From: Burkholderia sp. IMCC1007
GTDB lineage: Bacteria > Pseudomonadota > Gammaproteobacteria > Burkholderiales > Burkholderiaceae
DNA: 64,000 bases
Assembly: GCF_027257875.1 (NCBI RefSeq)
Contig: NZ_JAPVQY010000019.1
Span: forward strand, 1-64,000
Reading direction: 5' to 3'
The first letter of the stretch is position 1; each line of letters opens with the position of its first letter. Both the position numbers and the translations under genes were made by a program. Of this stretch, positions 36,730 to 46,570 are shown piece after piece. The notes below the pieces were generated by a model, which searched no databases, was not told where the DNA came from, and worked only from the letters and a program-made list of their open reading frames with translations.

Positions 36730-38328
36730 TCATTGCGGTGACGACGGCGCGTCGGCGGTGACCGTGCGTGCGTGGGCGCCGACGGTGTTTTGATCCGTTT
36801 TGCGGGTGGTGTCGGTGTTGCCGGCCGCGTTGGCTTCCCCGCCCTTCGCCGCGTTGCCGGCCGGGTCGACCGGCGGCGTGCCCATCGCCTGATAGAGCCG
36901 CGCGGTGTCGGCGAAGCGCGCGCCGGTCGCGCGGATCTCGTCGAGCCGCGCATTGCGGTACTGCAGTTCGCTGGCGCGTGCGGCCGACGGCGGCAACGCG
37001 CCGAGCCGCACGCGAGCGGCCGCGTCGTCGTACGCGCCGCGCGCGGACAGCGCGGCGCGCGACGACGCATCGAGTGCTTCCGCATCGTGTTCGAGCGCGG
37101 CGAGCGAATCGGCGACGTTCTGGAATGCGCCGAGCACGGTCTGTTTGTACTGGTCGACGGCGGCCTCGTAGGTCGCCTTCGCCGCGCGGCGCTGCGCGAG
37201 CAGCGCGCCGCCGTGGAACAGCGGCTGGCTCAGCGACGCACCGACATTCCAGATCGCGCCGGCGCCCGACAGCATCGCCGGCCAGCTGAAGCCGCCTTTG
37301 CCCATCGCCGCCGACAGCGACAGCTGCGGGAACAGCTGCGCGGTCGCGACGCCGACCTCGGCGGCGGCGGCCTTCAACCCCGCATCGGCGGCCTGGACGT
37401 CGGGGCGGCTTTGCAGCAGGACCGACGGCACGACCACGGGCACCTGCTCGGGCAGCTGCAGATCGGCGAGCGCGAGATCGGCGGGCGGCTGGTCGGGCGT
37501 GCGGCCGATCAGCACCGCGAGCGCATGGCGCGCCGCGTCGCGCTGCTGGCGCAGCGCGGGCAGGCCGGCGGCGAAGGTGTCCGCGCTTTGCTGCACGTTC
37601 AGCGCGTCGCTGCGCGATGCCGAACCGAGCGCATAGCGGCGCTGCGCGTCGTGCGCCTGGTCGTTCGCGAGCGCGACGAGCCGCTCGGTGGTGGCGATCT
37701 GCGCGTTGAGCACCGACACCGTGATCGACGCGGTGACGATGTTCGCGGCGAGCGCGCGCCGCGCCGATTCGAGCTGAAACGCGCTGACGTCGACGCGTTT
37801 GGCGAGCGCGCGGTTCGCGAAGCGCGACGCGCCGAACAGGTCGATCGTGTAGCTCGCCTGCAGCTGTCCGACGAAGGTGTCGTACAGCAGCGTCGGCGCA
37901 CCGAGCGCCGGAATCGGTACGCCGAGCGCGCGCTGGCGCGTGGCCTGGCCGCCCGCATCGATGGACGGCAGCATCGAGCTGCCGATCTGCCCGCGCAACT
38001 GTTCGCGTGCGGCATCGAGCGAATGCGACGCGGCGCCCAGCGTCGGGCTGTTGCGCAGCCCTTCGTCGACGAGCGCGTTCAGCGCATCGGAGCGGTACTG
38101 CGTCCACCAGTCGGGCACCGGTTGCGCGCCGACCTCGAACTGCTGCGCGACGCCTTGCGCGACAACCGTCTGCCGCACTTGCGGCGCGGCGCCGTAATGG
38201 GCGGGCGCCGGCATCGCGGGCGGCTCGCCGCTCGGCGCGAACCATGCGCAGCCGGCGAGCGGGCCCGCGAGGGTCGCGGCCGCGAATGCTCGCGCGGCCT
38301 TCGTTTTCAGGTTCATCGACAGTTCCAT
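36730..38328 (-). CDS. Outer-membrane efflux lipoprotein (OprM/NodT type)
   Basis: A 532-residue TolC-like outer-membrane channel of an RND efflux pump. Lipoprotein signal with lipobox LAGPLAGCAWF (Cys about 26), then the WWTQYRSDALNALVDEGLRNSPTL motif and two long coiled-coil repeats (DVQAADAGLKAAAAEVGVATAQLFPQLSLSA). The C-terminal 50 residues are an Asn/Thr-rich tail absent from most homologues. It starts 2 bases after the stop of the pump gene with GGGAG upstream. Third gene of the operon. Confidence 0.9.
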   Translation of the reverse strand: MELSMNLKTKAARAFAAATLAGPLAGCAWFAPSGEPPAMPAPAHYGAAPQVRQTVVAQGVAQQFEVGAQPVPDWWTQYRSDALNALVDEGLRNSPTLGAASHSLDAAREQLRGQIGSSMLPSIDAGGQATRQRALGVPIPALGAPTLLYDTFVGQLQASYTIDLFGASRFANRALAKRVDVSAFQLESARRALAANIVTASITVSVLNAQIATTERLVALANDQAHDAQRRYALGSASRSDALNVQQSADTFAAGLPALRQQRDAARHALAVLIGRTPDQPPADLALADLQLPEQVPVVVPSVLLQSRPDVQAADAGLKAAAAEVGVATAQLFPQLSLSAAMGKGGFSWPAMLSGAGAIWNVGASLSQPLFHGGALLAQRRAAKATYEAAVDQYKQTVLGAFQNVADSLAALEHDAEALDASSRAALSARGAYDDAAARVRLGALPPSAARASELQYRNARLDEIRATGARFADTARLYQAMGTPPVDPAGNAAKGGEANAAGNTDTTRKTDQNTVGAHARTVTADAPSSPQ

Positions 38329-38330
38329 GA

Positions 38331-41300
38331 TCAGGCTCCCGACGGCGCGGCAGGCGTGCTGCCGTGGTCCGGCGGGCCGTCGCGCGGGTCGCGTTCGTCG
38401 CGCTTCACGCGGAACCACGTGGCGTACAGCGCGGGCAGGTAGAACAGCGTCAGCACGGTCGCGCTCGTGATGCCGCCCATCAGCGCGGTGGCCATCGGCC
38501 CGAAGAAGTTCGAGCGCAACAGCGGGATCAGCGCGAGCACGGCGGCCGCGGCGGTCAGCGTGATCGGGCGGAAGCGCCGCACGGTCGCACCGACGATCGC
38601 GTCGAAGCGTCCGTGGCCGGCGGCGATGTCCTGCTCGATCTGGTCGACCAGAATCACCGAGTTGCGCATGATGATCCCGAACATCGCGATCACGCCGAGC
38701 ATCGCGACGAAGCCGAACGGCTGGCCGAACAGCAGCAGCGTGCCGGCCACGCCGATCAGGCCGAGCGGTGCGGTGAGCACGACCATCAGCACGCGCGAGA
38801 AACTCTGCAGCTGGATCATCAGCAGCGTGAACACCGCGATCGCCATCAGCGGCATCTGCGCGTTGATCGACTTCTGCGCCTTCGCGCTTTCCTCGACCGA
38901 CCCGCCGATGTTGATCTGATAGCCGACCGGCAGTTGCGCACGCAACGCATTCAGCTTCGCATCGATCGCATGCGTGACGTCGATGCCCTGCGCGCCGGCG
39001 CGCACGTCGGACTGCACGGTGATGGTCGGCTGGCGGTCGCGCTCCCATACGACGCCGTATTCCAGCGTCGGCGCGAAGCGGCCGAGCGAGCCGACCGGCA
39101 CCGGGCCGTTCGACGTCGGCATCGCGAGGCCTGCGAGCCGGGCCGGGTCGACGCGGTCCGCGCGCGGCGCGCGCAGGTCCACGGCGATCAGCTTGTCGCG
39201 TTCGCGATACTGCGTGACGGTCGTGCCGGACAGTGTCATCGCGAGGAAGCTCGACACGTCCTGCGACGTGACGTTCAGTTCGCGCGCCTTCTTCTGGTCG
39301 AGCTCGAAGCGCACCGAGCGCTCGGCCGGCTCGTCCCAGTCGAACTGCACGTGGACCGCGCGCGCGTCGCCGCGCATCGTCGCCGCGACCTTCTCGGCGA
39401 TCGAGCGCACCGTCGCGATATCGTCGCCGCTCACGCGGAACTGCACCGGGTAGCCGACGGGCGGCCCGTTCTCGAGCCGCGACAGGCGCCAGCGCACGGC
39501 CGGGAACCGGTCGCGCAGCGTGGTTTCGAGCCAGGTCGCGAGCTTCTCGCGATCCTCGACCGATTTCGCGGTGACGACGAACTGCGCGAAGTTCGGCAAC
39601 TGCAGCTGCTGGTCGAGCGGCAGATAGAAGCGCGGCGCGCCGCTGCCGACGAAGCTCACCGAATGATCGATTTCCGGCCGCTTGTCGAGCACCTTTTCCA
39701 GGCGCTCCGTCTCGCGCAGCGTCGCCGCGAACGATGCGCCTTCGGGCAGCCGCAGGTCGACGAGCAGCTCGGGGCGGTCGGAGCTCGGGAAGAACTGCTG
39801 CGGCACGAGCGTGAAGCTCATCAGCGCGGCGACGAAGAGGGCGCCGGTGATCAGCAGCACGACGAAGCGCCACTCGATGCACCAGTCGATCCAGCCGCGC
39901 AGCCGCGTATAGAAGCGCGTGTCGTAGATGTCGTGCTCGTGATCGTCCGGCAGATGCGCTTCGTGCGCGTGCTTCTTGCGCTCGGGCAGCAGGTGATAGC
40001 CCAGCAGCGGAATCAGCACGACCGCCGCGAACCACGACGCGATCAGCGCGATCGCCGACACCTCGAAGATCGACCGCATGTATTCGCCGGTGCTCGATTT
40101 CGCGAGCGCGATCGGCAGGAAGCCCGAGACCGTGACGAGCGTGCCCGTCAGCATCGGGAACGCGGTGCTGGTGTACGCGAACGCGGCGGCGCGCGCGCGG
40201 CTGTAGCCCTGTTCGAGCTTCACGGCCATCATCTCGACCGCGATGATCGCGTCGTCGACGAGCAGCCCGAGCGCGAGCACCAGCGTGCCGAGCGACACCT
40301 TGTGCAGCCCGATGTCGAACAGGTACATGAACAGCGCGGTGACGGCGAGCACGACCGGAATCGAGATCACGACGACCATCCCGGTGCGCAGCCCGAGCGA
40401 TACGAGGCTCACGACCAGCACGATCGCCACCGCTTCGGCGACGGCTTCGAGGAAATCGTCGACCGAATGCGCGACCGCGTGCGGCATGCTCGACACCAGC
40501 GTCAGCTTGAGGCCGGCCGGCAGTTGCGCCTGCAGATCCTTCGATTCGGCGTCGAGCGCGTTGCCGAGCCGGATCACGTCGCCGCCGGGCTGCATCGTCA
40601 CGCCGATGCCGAGCACGGCTTTGCCGTTCATGCGCATTTGCGTGACTTGAGGATCGTCGTAGCCGCGCTTCACAGTCGCGAGATCGCCGAGCCGGAACGT
40701 GCGGCCATTGATGCGGATCAGCGTGTCGGCGATTGCCGCGACGTTGTCGAACTGGCCGCTCGGCCGCACGAACACGCGATCGTCGGCGGTGCTCAGCACG
40801 CCGGCCGACGAGATGTCGTTCTGTGCGTTGATCGCCTGTCCGAGCTGCTGCGGCGAGATGCCGAGGCGCGTGAGCTGCGCGTTGTCGGCCTCGATGAAGA
40901 TGCGCTGATCGGGGTCGCCGAAATAGTCGACCTTGCCGACGCCCGGCACGCGCAACAGCACGGTGCGCAACTGGTCCGCATAGTCGTGCAGCTGCGCGGG
41001 CGTGAAGCCGTCGCCTTCGAGCGTCCAGATGTTGGTGTAGACGTCGCCGAATTCGTCGTTGAAGAACGGGCCCTGCACGCCGGGCGGCAGCGTGTAGCCG
41101 ATGTCGCCGACCTTCTTGCGGATCTGGTACCAGGTCTCGGGCACGTCCTTCACGGGCGCCGAATCCTTCATCGTGAAGAAGATCAGCGATTCGCCGGGGC
41201 GCGAATAACTGCGCAGGAAGTCGATGGCCGGCGTTTCCTGCAGCTTGCGGCCGATCCGGTCGGTCACCTGTTCCTGCACCTGGCGCGCGCTTGCGCCGGG

Positions 41301-41480
41301 CCAGAACGTGCGGATCACCGTCACGCGGAACGTGAACGGCGGGTCTTCGGATTGCGCGAGACGCGTGTACGCGAGGATGCCCGCGAGCGTCGCGAGCGCG
41401 ATCAGGTAGACGACCAGCGCCTGGTGGCGCAGCGCCCATGCGGAGAGGTTGAACCGGCTTTCTTCACGGAGGTCGCTCAT
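38331..41480 (-). CDS. RND multidrug efflux inner-membrane pump
   Basis: A 1049-residue proton-driven RND transporter with twelve predicted helices and two large periplasmic loops. Visible family elements: SEDPPFTFRVTVIRTFWPGASARQVQEQVTDRIG near the N-terminus, LPPGVQGPFFNDEFGDVYTNIWTLEG, and VSLGTLVLALGLLVDDAIIAVE in helix 4 with the Asp pair used in proton transfer. The FFNDEFGDVY string places it with the TriC-like branch rather than AcrB. Its ATG overlaps the adaptor gene by 4 bases. Confidence 0.92.
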   Translation of the reverse strand: MSDLREESRFNLSAWALRHQALVVYLIALATLAGILAYTRLAQSEDPPFTFRVTVIRTFWPGASARQVQEQVTDRIGRKLQETPAIDFLRSYSRPGESLIFFTMKDSAPVKDVPETWYQIRKKVGDIGYTLPPGVQGPFFNDEFGDVYTNIWTLEGDGFTPAQLHDYADQLRTVLLRVPGVGKVDYFGDPDQRIFIEADNAQLTRLGISPQQLGQAINAQNDISSAGVLSTADDRVFVRPSGQFDNVAAIADTLIRINGRTFRLGDLATVKRGYDDPQVTQMRMNGKAVLGIGVTMQPGGDVIRLGNALDAESKDLQAQLPAGLKLTLVSSMPHAVAHSVDDFLEAVAEAVAIVLVVSLVSLGLRTGMVVVISIPVVLAVTALFMYLFDIGLHKVSLGTLVLALGLLVDDAIIAVEMMAVKLEQGYSRARAAAFAYTSTAFPMLTGTLVTVSGFLPIALAKSSTGEYMRSIFEVSAIALIASWFAAVVLIPLLGYHLLPERKKHAHEAHLPDDHEHDIYDTRFYTRLRGWIDWCIEWRFVVLLITGALFVAALMSFTLVPQQFFPSSDRPELLVDLRLPEGASFAATLRETERLEKVLDKRPEIDHSVSFVGSGAPRFYLPLDQQLQLPNFAQFVVTAKSVEDREKLATWLETTLRDRFPAVRWRLSRLENGPPVGYPVQFRVSGDDIATVRSIAEKVAATMRGDARAVHVQFDWDEPAERSVRFELDQKKARELNVTSQDVSSFLAMTLSGTTVTQYRERDKLIAVDLRAPRADRVDPARLAGLAMPTSNGPVPVGSLGRFAPTLEYGVVWERDRQPTITVQSDVRAGAQGIDVTHAIDAKLNALRAQLPVGYQINIGGSVEESAKAQKSINAQMPLMAIAVFTLLMIQLQSFSRVLMVVLTAPLGLIGVAGTLLLFGQPFGFVAMLGVIAMFGIIMRNSVILVDQIEQDIAAGHGRFDAIVGATVRRFRPITLTAAAAVLALIPLLRSNFFGPMATALMGGITSATVLTLFYLPALYATWFRVKRDERDPRDGPPDHGSTPAAPSGA

Positions 41481-42586
41481 GACGCGAAGTCCTCCGGATG
41501 CAGCGGCGCGATCGCGCGCACCTTCTCGCCCGCGCTGACCGTATGCACGCCCTGCAGCACGACGCGCTCGCCCGGCTGCAGCCCGCGCGACACGGTGACG
41601 GTGCGTTCGTTGAAGCGCGCGACGTCGACGCGGCGCAGTTCGAGTATGTCGTCCTTCGCGCGCACGATCCACACGGCCGGATGCGGCCCGTCATGGAACA
41701 GCGCGGTCGCGGGCAGCGTGATGGTCGGCGCGTTGCCGACGGCCGGCGCGCCGTCGAACGCGACGTTCGCGGTCATGCCGAGCCGGACGACCGGATCGGG
41801 CGCGGCGAGCGTGAGCTTCACGCGATACGTGCGGCTTTGCGGATCGGCTGCCGGCGCGATTTCGCGCACCTTGGCCGCGAACTGGCGGCCCGGCAGCGAC
41901 GGCAGCGTGACGCTCGCCGCGTGACCGGGCGCGAGCGACGCGAGCGCGGCCTCGGGCACGTCGCTGACGACGTCGACGTCGCCCGACCATGCGAGCTGGT
42001 AGACGGCCTGGCCGGCCGACACGTTCTGGCCGGTGTCGGCCTGCTCGGCGGTGATGGTGCCCGCGTGATCGGCGACGAGCGTCGCATAGCGGAACTGGTT
42101 CTTCGCGAGCGCGAGCTGTTGCTGCGCCTGGTCGCGCTGCGCGAGCGCCGACGCGTAGGTGTTCTCGGTCTGCTCGAGCTGCGCGGTCGCGATCAGGTTC
42201 TCGCGCGCCTGCGCGCGATCGCGATCGAGCTGCTGCTTCGCGAACGCGAGGCTGTGCGACGCGGCATCGAGTTGCGCCTGCGCGCTCGCGGCGTTCTTCT
42301 CGACGTCGGACGGATCGAGCAGCGCGACGACCTGGCCGGCCTTGACCGTATCCCCGAGCCGCACCTTGCGCTCGACGATCTTGCCCGCGATGCGAAACGA
42401 CAGCGGGGTGGCATAACGCGGCTGGATCTCGCCGGGCAGCGTGGCGGCGGCCGCGGCGCCGTCGGCGTGCGCGGGCAGCGCGACGACGGGGCGCGGCGCG
42501 GGCGGCGCGGCTTCCTTCGGGTGGCAGGCGGCGAGGACGAGCGCAGTGCCGATCAGCAGCGCGGCGCGGGAACCAGAGCGATTCAC
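41477..42586 (-). CDS. RND efflux periplasmic adaptor lipoprotein
   Basis: A 369-residue membrane-fusion protein: lipobox VLAACHPK (Cys about 21), barrel-sandwich hybrid segments (LSFRIAGKIVERKVRLGDTVKAGQVVALLDPSD), a long alpha-hairpin (about 90-165) and the beta-barrel end. It links the RND pump to the outer-membrane channel. First gene of the operon and divergent from a TetR regulator. Confidence 0.92.
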   Translation of the reverse strand: MNRSGSRAALLIGTALVLAACHPKEAAPPAPRPVVALPAHADGAAAAATLPGEIQPRYATPLSFRIAGKIVERKVRLGDTVKAGQVVALLDPSDVEKNAASAQAQLDAASHSLAFAKQQLDRDRAQARENLIATAQLEQTENTYASALAQRDQAQQQLALAKNQFRYATLVADHAGTITAEQADTGQNVSAGQAVYQLAWSGDVDVVSDVPEAALASLAPGHAASVTLPSLPGRQFAAKVREIAPAADPQSRTYRVKLTLAAPDPVVRLGMTANVAFDGAPAVGNAPTITLPATALFHDGPHPAVWIVRAKDDILELRRVDVARFNERTVTVSRGLQPGERVVLQGVHTVSAGEKVRAIAPLHPEDFAS

Positions 42587-42715
42587 AAAACCCCCAGATC
42601 AGGTGAGAGCGGAACAAGCCGGCAAGCGCGACGGGCGCTTGCCCCGAGTGGCGCCGGCCTCGGCGCGCACGGAACAGAGCCGAACGAGGTCGTTCGGAAA
42701 CTGTGGCGGATTCTA

Positions 42716-42729
42716 ATACACACCTGTAT
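42716..42729. promoter_or_regulatory. Possible TetR operator
   Basis: ATACA-CACC-TGTAT forms a short dyad in the AT-richer part of the TetR/adaptor intergenic region, about 50 bases from the regulator start. Short, so only a candidate. Confidence 0.4.
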
Positions 42730-42778
42730 CTGAATGCAAAGATGAATCTGAAAGGTAAGGGATGCTAGACTGCGCGGC

Positions 42779-43399
42779 ATGAAACCACAGCGCTTAACTC
42801 GCGAGCAGAGCAGGGATCAGACGCGCGAGCGTCTGCTGAAAGCCGCGCATCGAATTTTTCTGAAGAAAGGCTATGTGGCCGCGAGCGTCGAGGACATCGC
42901 GGGCGCGGCGGGCTATACGCGCGGCGCGTTTTACTCGAATTTCCGCAGCAAGTCCGACCTGTTGCTGGAATTGCTGGAGCGTAACCACGCGGAGGTGCAG
43001 GCCGACTTCCAGGCGATTTTCGAAGGCGGCGGCACGCGCGAGCAGATGGAATCGATGTCGCTCGCGTATTACCGGACGCTGTTTCGCGACGACGAATACT
43101 CGCTGCTGTGGGGCGAGGCGAAGCTGCAGGCCGCGCGCGACGCGAAGTTCCGCGTGCGCTTCAACCAGTTCCTGCACGGCAAGCGCGTGCAGATGGCCGA
43201 ATTCATCCAGCGCTTCGCCGAGCGCTCGGGCACGCCGCTGCTGCTGCCGGCCGACACGCTCGCGTTCGGGCTGATGTGCCTGTGCGACGGCGTGCAGTCG
43301 TACTACACCGCCGATCCGCAGCACGTGCCGGCCGACGTGGCCGAGTCGGTGCTCGGCGGGTTCTTCGCACGGGTCGTGCTGGGGCGCGCGCCGGACTGA
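42779..43399 (+). CDS. TetR/AcrR-family repressor
   Basis: A 206-residue regulator with the N-terminal TetR domain (TRERLLKAAHRIFLKKGYVAASVEDIAGAAGYTRGAFYSNFRSKSDLLLELLE, about 15-68) and a ligand-binding helical domain. Divergent from the RND pump operon, so it is the likely repressor of that pump. Ligand unknown. Confidence 0.92.
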   Translation: MKPQRLTREQSRDQTRERLLKAAHRIFLKKGYVAASVEDIAGAAGYTRGAFYSNFRSKSDLLLELLERNHAEVQADFQAIFEGGGTREQMESMSLAYYRTLFRDDEYSLLWGEAKLQAARDAKFRVRFNQFLHGKRVQMAEFIQRFAERSGTPLLLPADTLAFGLMCLCDGVQSYYTADPQHVPADVAESVLGGFFARVVLGRAPD

Positions 43400-43489
43400 G
43401 CGTTCGGATTGGGCGTTCGGGCGTTCGGGCGGGCGGCGCGCGGCGGTGCACCGGTGATTGCCGGGGCGGCGCGGCGCAGCGCACGCAAC

Positions 43490-43508
43490 ACCGGGTGCAA
43501 CACCCGGT
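43490..43508. terminator. Hairpin between convergent tetR and clcB-like genes
   Basis: ACCGGGTG-CAA-CACCCGGT is a perfect 8-bp stem in the short convergent gap. No T-run on either side, so termination is uncertain. Confidence 0.45.
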
Positions 43509-43525
43509 CACGCGCACCGCGTCCG

Positions 43526-45307
43526 TCAGCGCTCGCCCGTCATCCGCCGGTACGCGTCGAGCAGCGATGTCTTGTAGACCACGCCCGCGAGCGTCGGCTC
43601 GGCTTCGCTTTCGATCACCGGCAGCCGTTCGCCCTGGAACGCCATGAAGCGTTCGAGCGCGGTCGCGAGCGGCATGTCGGGCGTGAGCAGCGGAAACGGC
43701 GTATGCGCGTAGTGCGCGGCCGTCTTGTCGGTCGTGTCGCGCTTGTCGAGTAGATCGGACGTGATGTCCTTCAGCGCGACCGCGCCGCGAAAGCGCCCGG
43801 TGTCGTCGGTCACGTACAGGTACTTCACCGGATATTCGAGAAACACGCGCGTCATGTCGGCCACGCTCGCGGTGAGCGGCACGACCGTCTGCGCGGGCTG
43901 GATCAGCTCGCGCATCTGCGTGGTGCGCAGGCGCAGCCGCTCCTGTGCATCTTGGTGGTGGCGCAGCGTGATCTCGTACATCGACGTCGTGCCGGTCGCA
44001 CGGGCGACGAAATACGCGAACACGCACGACACCAGCAGCGGCAGCACGACCTGGTAGCTCAGCGTCATCTCGAAGATCATCAGGATCGCCATCAGCGGCG
44101 CCTGCGTGGCGCCGGCCATGAACGCCCCCATCCCGACCATCGCATACGCGAAGTACGCTGACGTATGGCCCGGCCACAGCGTGTTCATCGCGAGCCCGAA
44201 CAGCGAGCCGAACACCGCGCCGACGAACAGCGTGGGCGTGAACACGCCGCCGACCGCGCCGGAGCCGGCGGTCGCGGCGGTCGCGATCACCTTGAACACC
44301 AGCACCGCGACGAGCGCCTGCCAGGTCCACGGCGCATGCAGGATCTGGTTCACGACGCTGTAGCCGTTGCCCCACACGTCCGGAATCCACACCGAGATCA
44401 CGCCGACGACGAGGCCGCCGATCGCGAGCCGTACCGGCAGCGGCACGGGCAGCCGCTTGAACTGGTTCTTCGACGCATCGAGCAGGTGCAGGAACTGCGG
44501 CGCGAGCACGCCGCACAGCGCGCCGAGCACGACGAACAGCAGCACCTCGGGGCCCGTGACGGCCGGGAACACCGGCATCTCGTACGGCGGCCGGTAGCCG
44601 GCGAATTCGCGCATCACGATGTTCGCGACGACGGATGCGACGACCATCGGCCCGAAACTTTCCATCGCGATCGTACCGAGCACGATTTCCGACACGAAGA
44701 ACGCGCCGGCGATCGGCGCGTTGTACGCGGACGTGATACCGGCAGCCGCCCCGCACGCGACGAGCAGGCGCAGGCGCGGCGGATCGAAGTGCGCGACGCG
44801 GCCGACGAGCGACGCGGCGAGCGCCGCGAGCTGCACCATCGGGCCTTCGCGGCCGATCGAGCCGCCGCTGCCGATGGTCAGCAGCGACGACACGCTGCGC
44901 CACAGGCTCTGCTGTACCGGCACGATGCCGTCGCCGAGCGCGACGGCTTCCATGTAGTCGGTCTTGCCGGACGGCTTGTCGCCGCGCGTGGCGAGCAGCA
45001 GCACGCAGCCGGCGAGGAAGCCGCCCGCGGCCGGCATCCAGAACCGCACGTACCACGGCAGGCTTCTCGCCATCTGCACGAAGCTGCCGCTGTGTCCGGA
45101 GATCAGGCGCTGCATCAGGTCGATGCCTTCGCGAAACGCCATCGTGGCGAAGGCGCCGCCGACGCCGACGATGGCCGACCAGATCAGCATCGTGTGGGCA
45201 TCCGACAGGCGGAACAGCGTTCGCGCGCGAGTGCGCAGCTTCAGCAGGAACGAGAGCACGGCTGAAAGGGAGCGGAAAAGGGGACGAGGGAAACCGTCGC
45301 GAAGCAT
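43526..45307 (-). CDS. clcB: ClcB-like chloride channel/antiporter with CBS domains
   Basis: A 593-residue CLC protein with about ten to twelve helices followed by two C-terminal CBS domains (about 460-590). The selectivity motif GSGGSIGREGPMVQ is present, with the gating glutamate in GREGP typical of Cl-/H+ exchangers. The CBS pair (KYLYVTDDTGRFRGAVALKDI and MAFQGERLPVIESE) may bind nucleotides. The ATG at 45307 has no clear ribosome site; a GTG about 18 codons later is possible. Confidence 0.88.
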   Translation of the reverse strand: MLRDGFPRPLFRSLSAVLSFLLKLRTRARTLFRLSDAHTMLIWSAIVGVGGAFATMAFREGIDLMQRLISGHSGSFVQMARSLPWYVRFWMPAAGGFLAGCVLLLATRGDKPSGKTDYMEAVALGDGIVPVQQSLWRSVSSLLTIGSGGSIGREGPMVQLAALAASLVGRVAHFDPPRLRLLVACGAAAGITSAYNAPIAGAFFVSEIVLGTIAMESFGPMVVASVVANIVMREFAGYRPPYEMPVFPAVTGPEVLLFVVLGALCGVLAPQFLHLLDASKNQFKRLPVPLPVRLAIGGLVVGVISVWIPDVWGNGYSVVNQILHAPWTWQALVAVLVFKVIATAATAGSGAVGGVFTPTLFVGAVFGSLFGLAMNTLWPGHTSAYFAYAMVGMGAFMAGATQAPLMAILMIFEMTLSYQVVLPLLVSCVFAYFVARATGTTSMYEITLRHHQDAQERLRLRTTQMRELIQPAQTVVPLTASVADMTRVFLEYPVKYLYVTDDTGRFRGAVALKDITSDLLDKRDTTDKTAAHYAHTPFPLLTPDMPLATALERFMAFQGERLPVIESEAEPTLAGVVYKTSLLDAYRRMTGER

Positions 45308-45374
45308 AGCACTGCGCCGCGCCCGCGGGACTTCCCCGTCGGGCGCGGCGCTCGTCGCGGCGTGGGCGCGCGGC

Positions 45375-46460
45375 TCAGCCAAGCCAGTGCTGCACGGCCA
45401 GCGTGATGCCGTAGCCACCGGCGATCAGCCACACGTACAGGATCAGGCCGGTGGTCAGCGCGCGGGGGCCGGCCTCGCGGATTTGCGACACGCGCGTTTC
45501 GATGCCGAGGGCGGTCATGGCCATCGTCAGCGCGAAGGTATCGAGCACGTTCAGCGTATGCGTGACGTCGGCCGGCAGCACGTTCAGCGAGTTGACGATC
45601 ACGAAGCCGAGGAAGCCGAGCGCGAACCAGGGCACGGCCATCTTGCGCTTGCGTTGCGCGCCGTCGCCGCCGGCATCGGCCGAACGTGCGGAGCGGGCGG
45701 AGCGGGCGAGCCACCAGCCGAGCGTAAGCAGCACCGGCACCAGCAGCATCACGCGCGTCATCTTGACGATGGTTGCGACGTGCGTGACCTCGGGGCTGAT
45801 GTCGCTTGCCGCGCCGACCACCTGCGCGACCTCGTGGATCGTGCCGCCGAAGAACAGGCCGAGGCCGGCGGGGTCGAGATCGAGCAGGCCGGCGTGATAC
45901 GCGAGCGGGTACAGGAACATCGACAGCGTGCCGAACAGCACGACGCTACCGACCGCCATCGCGCTCTGGTGCGGCTTCGACTGCAGCGTCGACTCGAACG
46001 CGAGCACCGCGGCCGCGCCGCAGATCGCGCTGCCGGCGGCGGTCAGCAGCGCCGCGTCGCGATCGAGCTTCATCACCTTCATGCCGACCCAGGTGCCGAT
46101 CGCGAGCGTGCTGACGACCATCAGCACCGACACCGTGAGGCCCGGCAGCCCGACCTGCGCGATTTCCTGCAGGCTCACGCGCAAGCCGAAGAACGCGACC
46201 GCGATGCGCAGCAGCTTGCGCGCGGAGAAATTGACGCCGGCCGCCCAGCTGGCCGGCATGCCGTCGCGCAGCGCGTTGCCGTACAGCGCGCCCGCGATGA
46301 TCCCGACGATCAGCGGCGACAGGCCGAGCGCGGCGATGGCAGGCAGTTGCGACAGGCTGGTCACGGCGGCGGCGAACAGCGCGACGAACAGCACGCCGTT
46401 CAACTGGCCGCGCATCGACGGCGCGGCATGGCCAAGATGGGGCGTCGGGGCAGTAGACAT
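45375..46460 (-). CDS. yeiH: YeiH-family putative sulfate/sulfite exporter
   Basis: A 361-residue membrane protein with about ten helices of the UPF0324/YeiH family. Characteristic strings: LGLSPLIVGIIAGALYGNALR, AVAFFGLRVSLQEIAQVGLPG, GSAICGAAAVLAFESTLQ and GGTIHEVAQVVGAASDISPE. A basic cytoplasmic insert (ARSARSARSADAGGDGAQRKRK) is longer than usual. The divergent LysR gene resembles YeiE, the same pairing as in E. coli. Sulfite or sulfate export is a database-style prediction, not proven. Confidence 0.85.
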   Translation of the reverse strand: MSTAPTPHLGHAAPSMRGQLNGVLFVALFAAAVTSLSQLPAIAALGLSPLIVGIIAGALYGNALRDGMPASWAAGVNFSARKLLRIAVAFFGLRVSLQEIAQVGLPGLTVSVLMVVSTLAIGTWVGMKVMKLDRDAALLTAAGSAICGAAAVLAFESTLQSKPHQSAMAVGSVVLFGTLSMFLYPLAYHAGLLDLDPAGLGLFFGGTIHEVAQVVGAASDISPEVTHVATIVKMTRVMLLVPVLLTLGWWLARSARSARSADAGGDGAQRKRKMAVPWFALGFLGFVIVNSLNVLPADVTHTLNVLDTFALTMAMTALGIETRVSQIREAGPRALTTGLILYVWLIAGGYGITLAVQHWLG

Positions 46461-46507
46461 GGAGGGCCGTATGAAGCAGGTTGCGATGGCCTAATCCTAA
46501 TTTGGTT

Positions 46508-46517
46508 ATATCGATAT
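46508..46517. promoter_or_regulatory. Possible LysR site between yeiH and yeiE
   Basis: ATATCGATAT, a 10-bp palindrome, sits in an AT-rich stretch midway between the divergent starts; the wider TTATATCGATATGAA fits the T-N11-A pattern. Binding is inference. Confidence 0.45.
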
Positions 46518-46570
46518 GAAAAATTGTGATTTGTGACGTAAACTATCCGGAAAGCCGATAATTCGCCACC

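Noticed and set aside
36730..41439. A 1569-codon open frame on the minus strand covering the efflux channel and much of the pump gene
   Set aside because: Only its last 532 codons are the real outer-membrane channel; the rest is an Arg/Ala-rich shadow of the RND pump read in another frame.
38364..41924. An 1186-codon plus-strand frame opposite the RND operon
   Set aside because: Shadow frame; the opposite strand encodes a convincing RND pump and adaptor.
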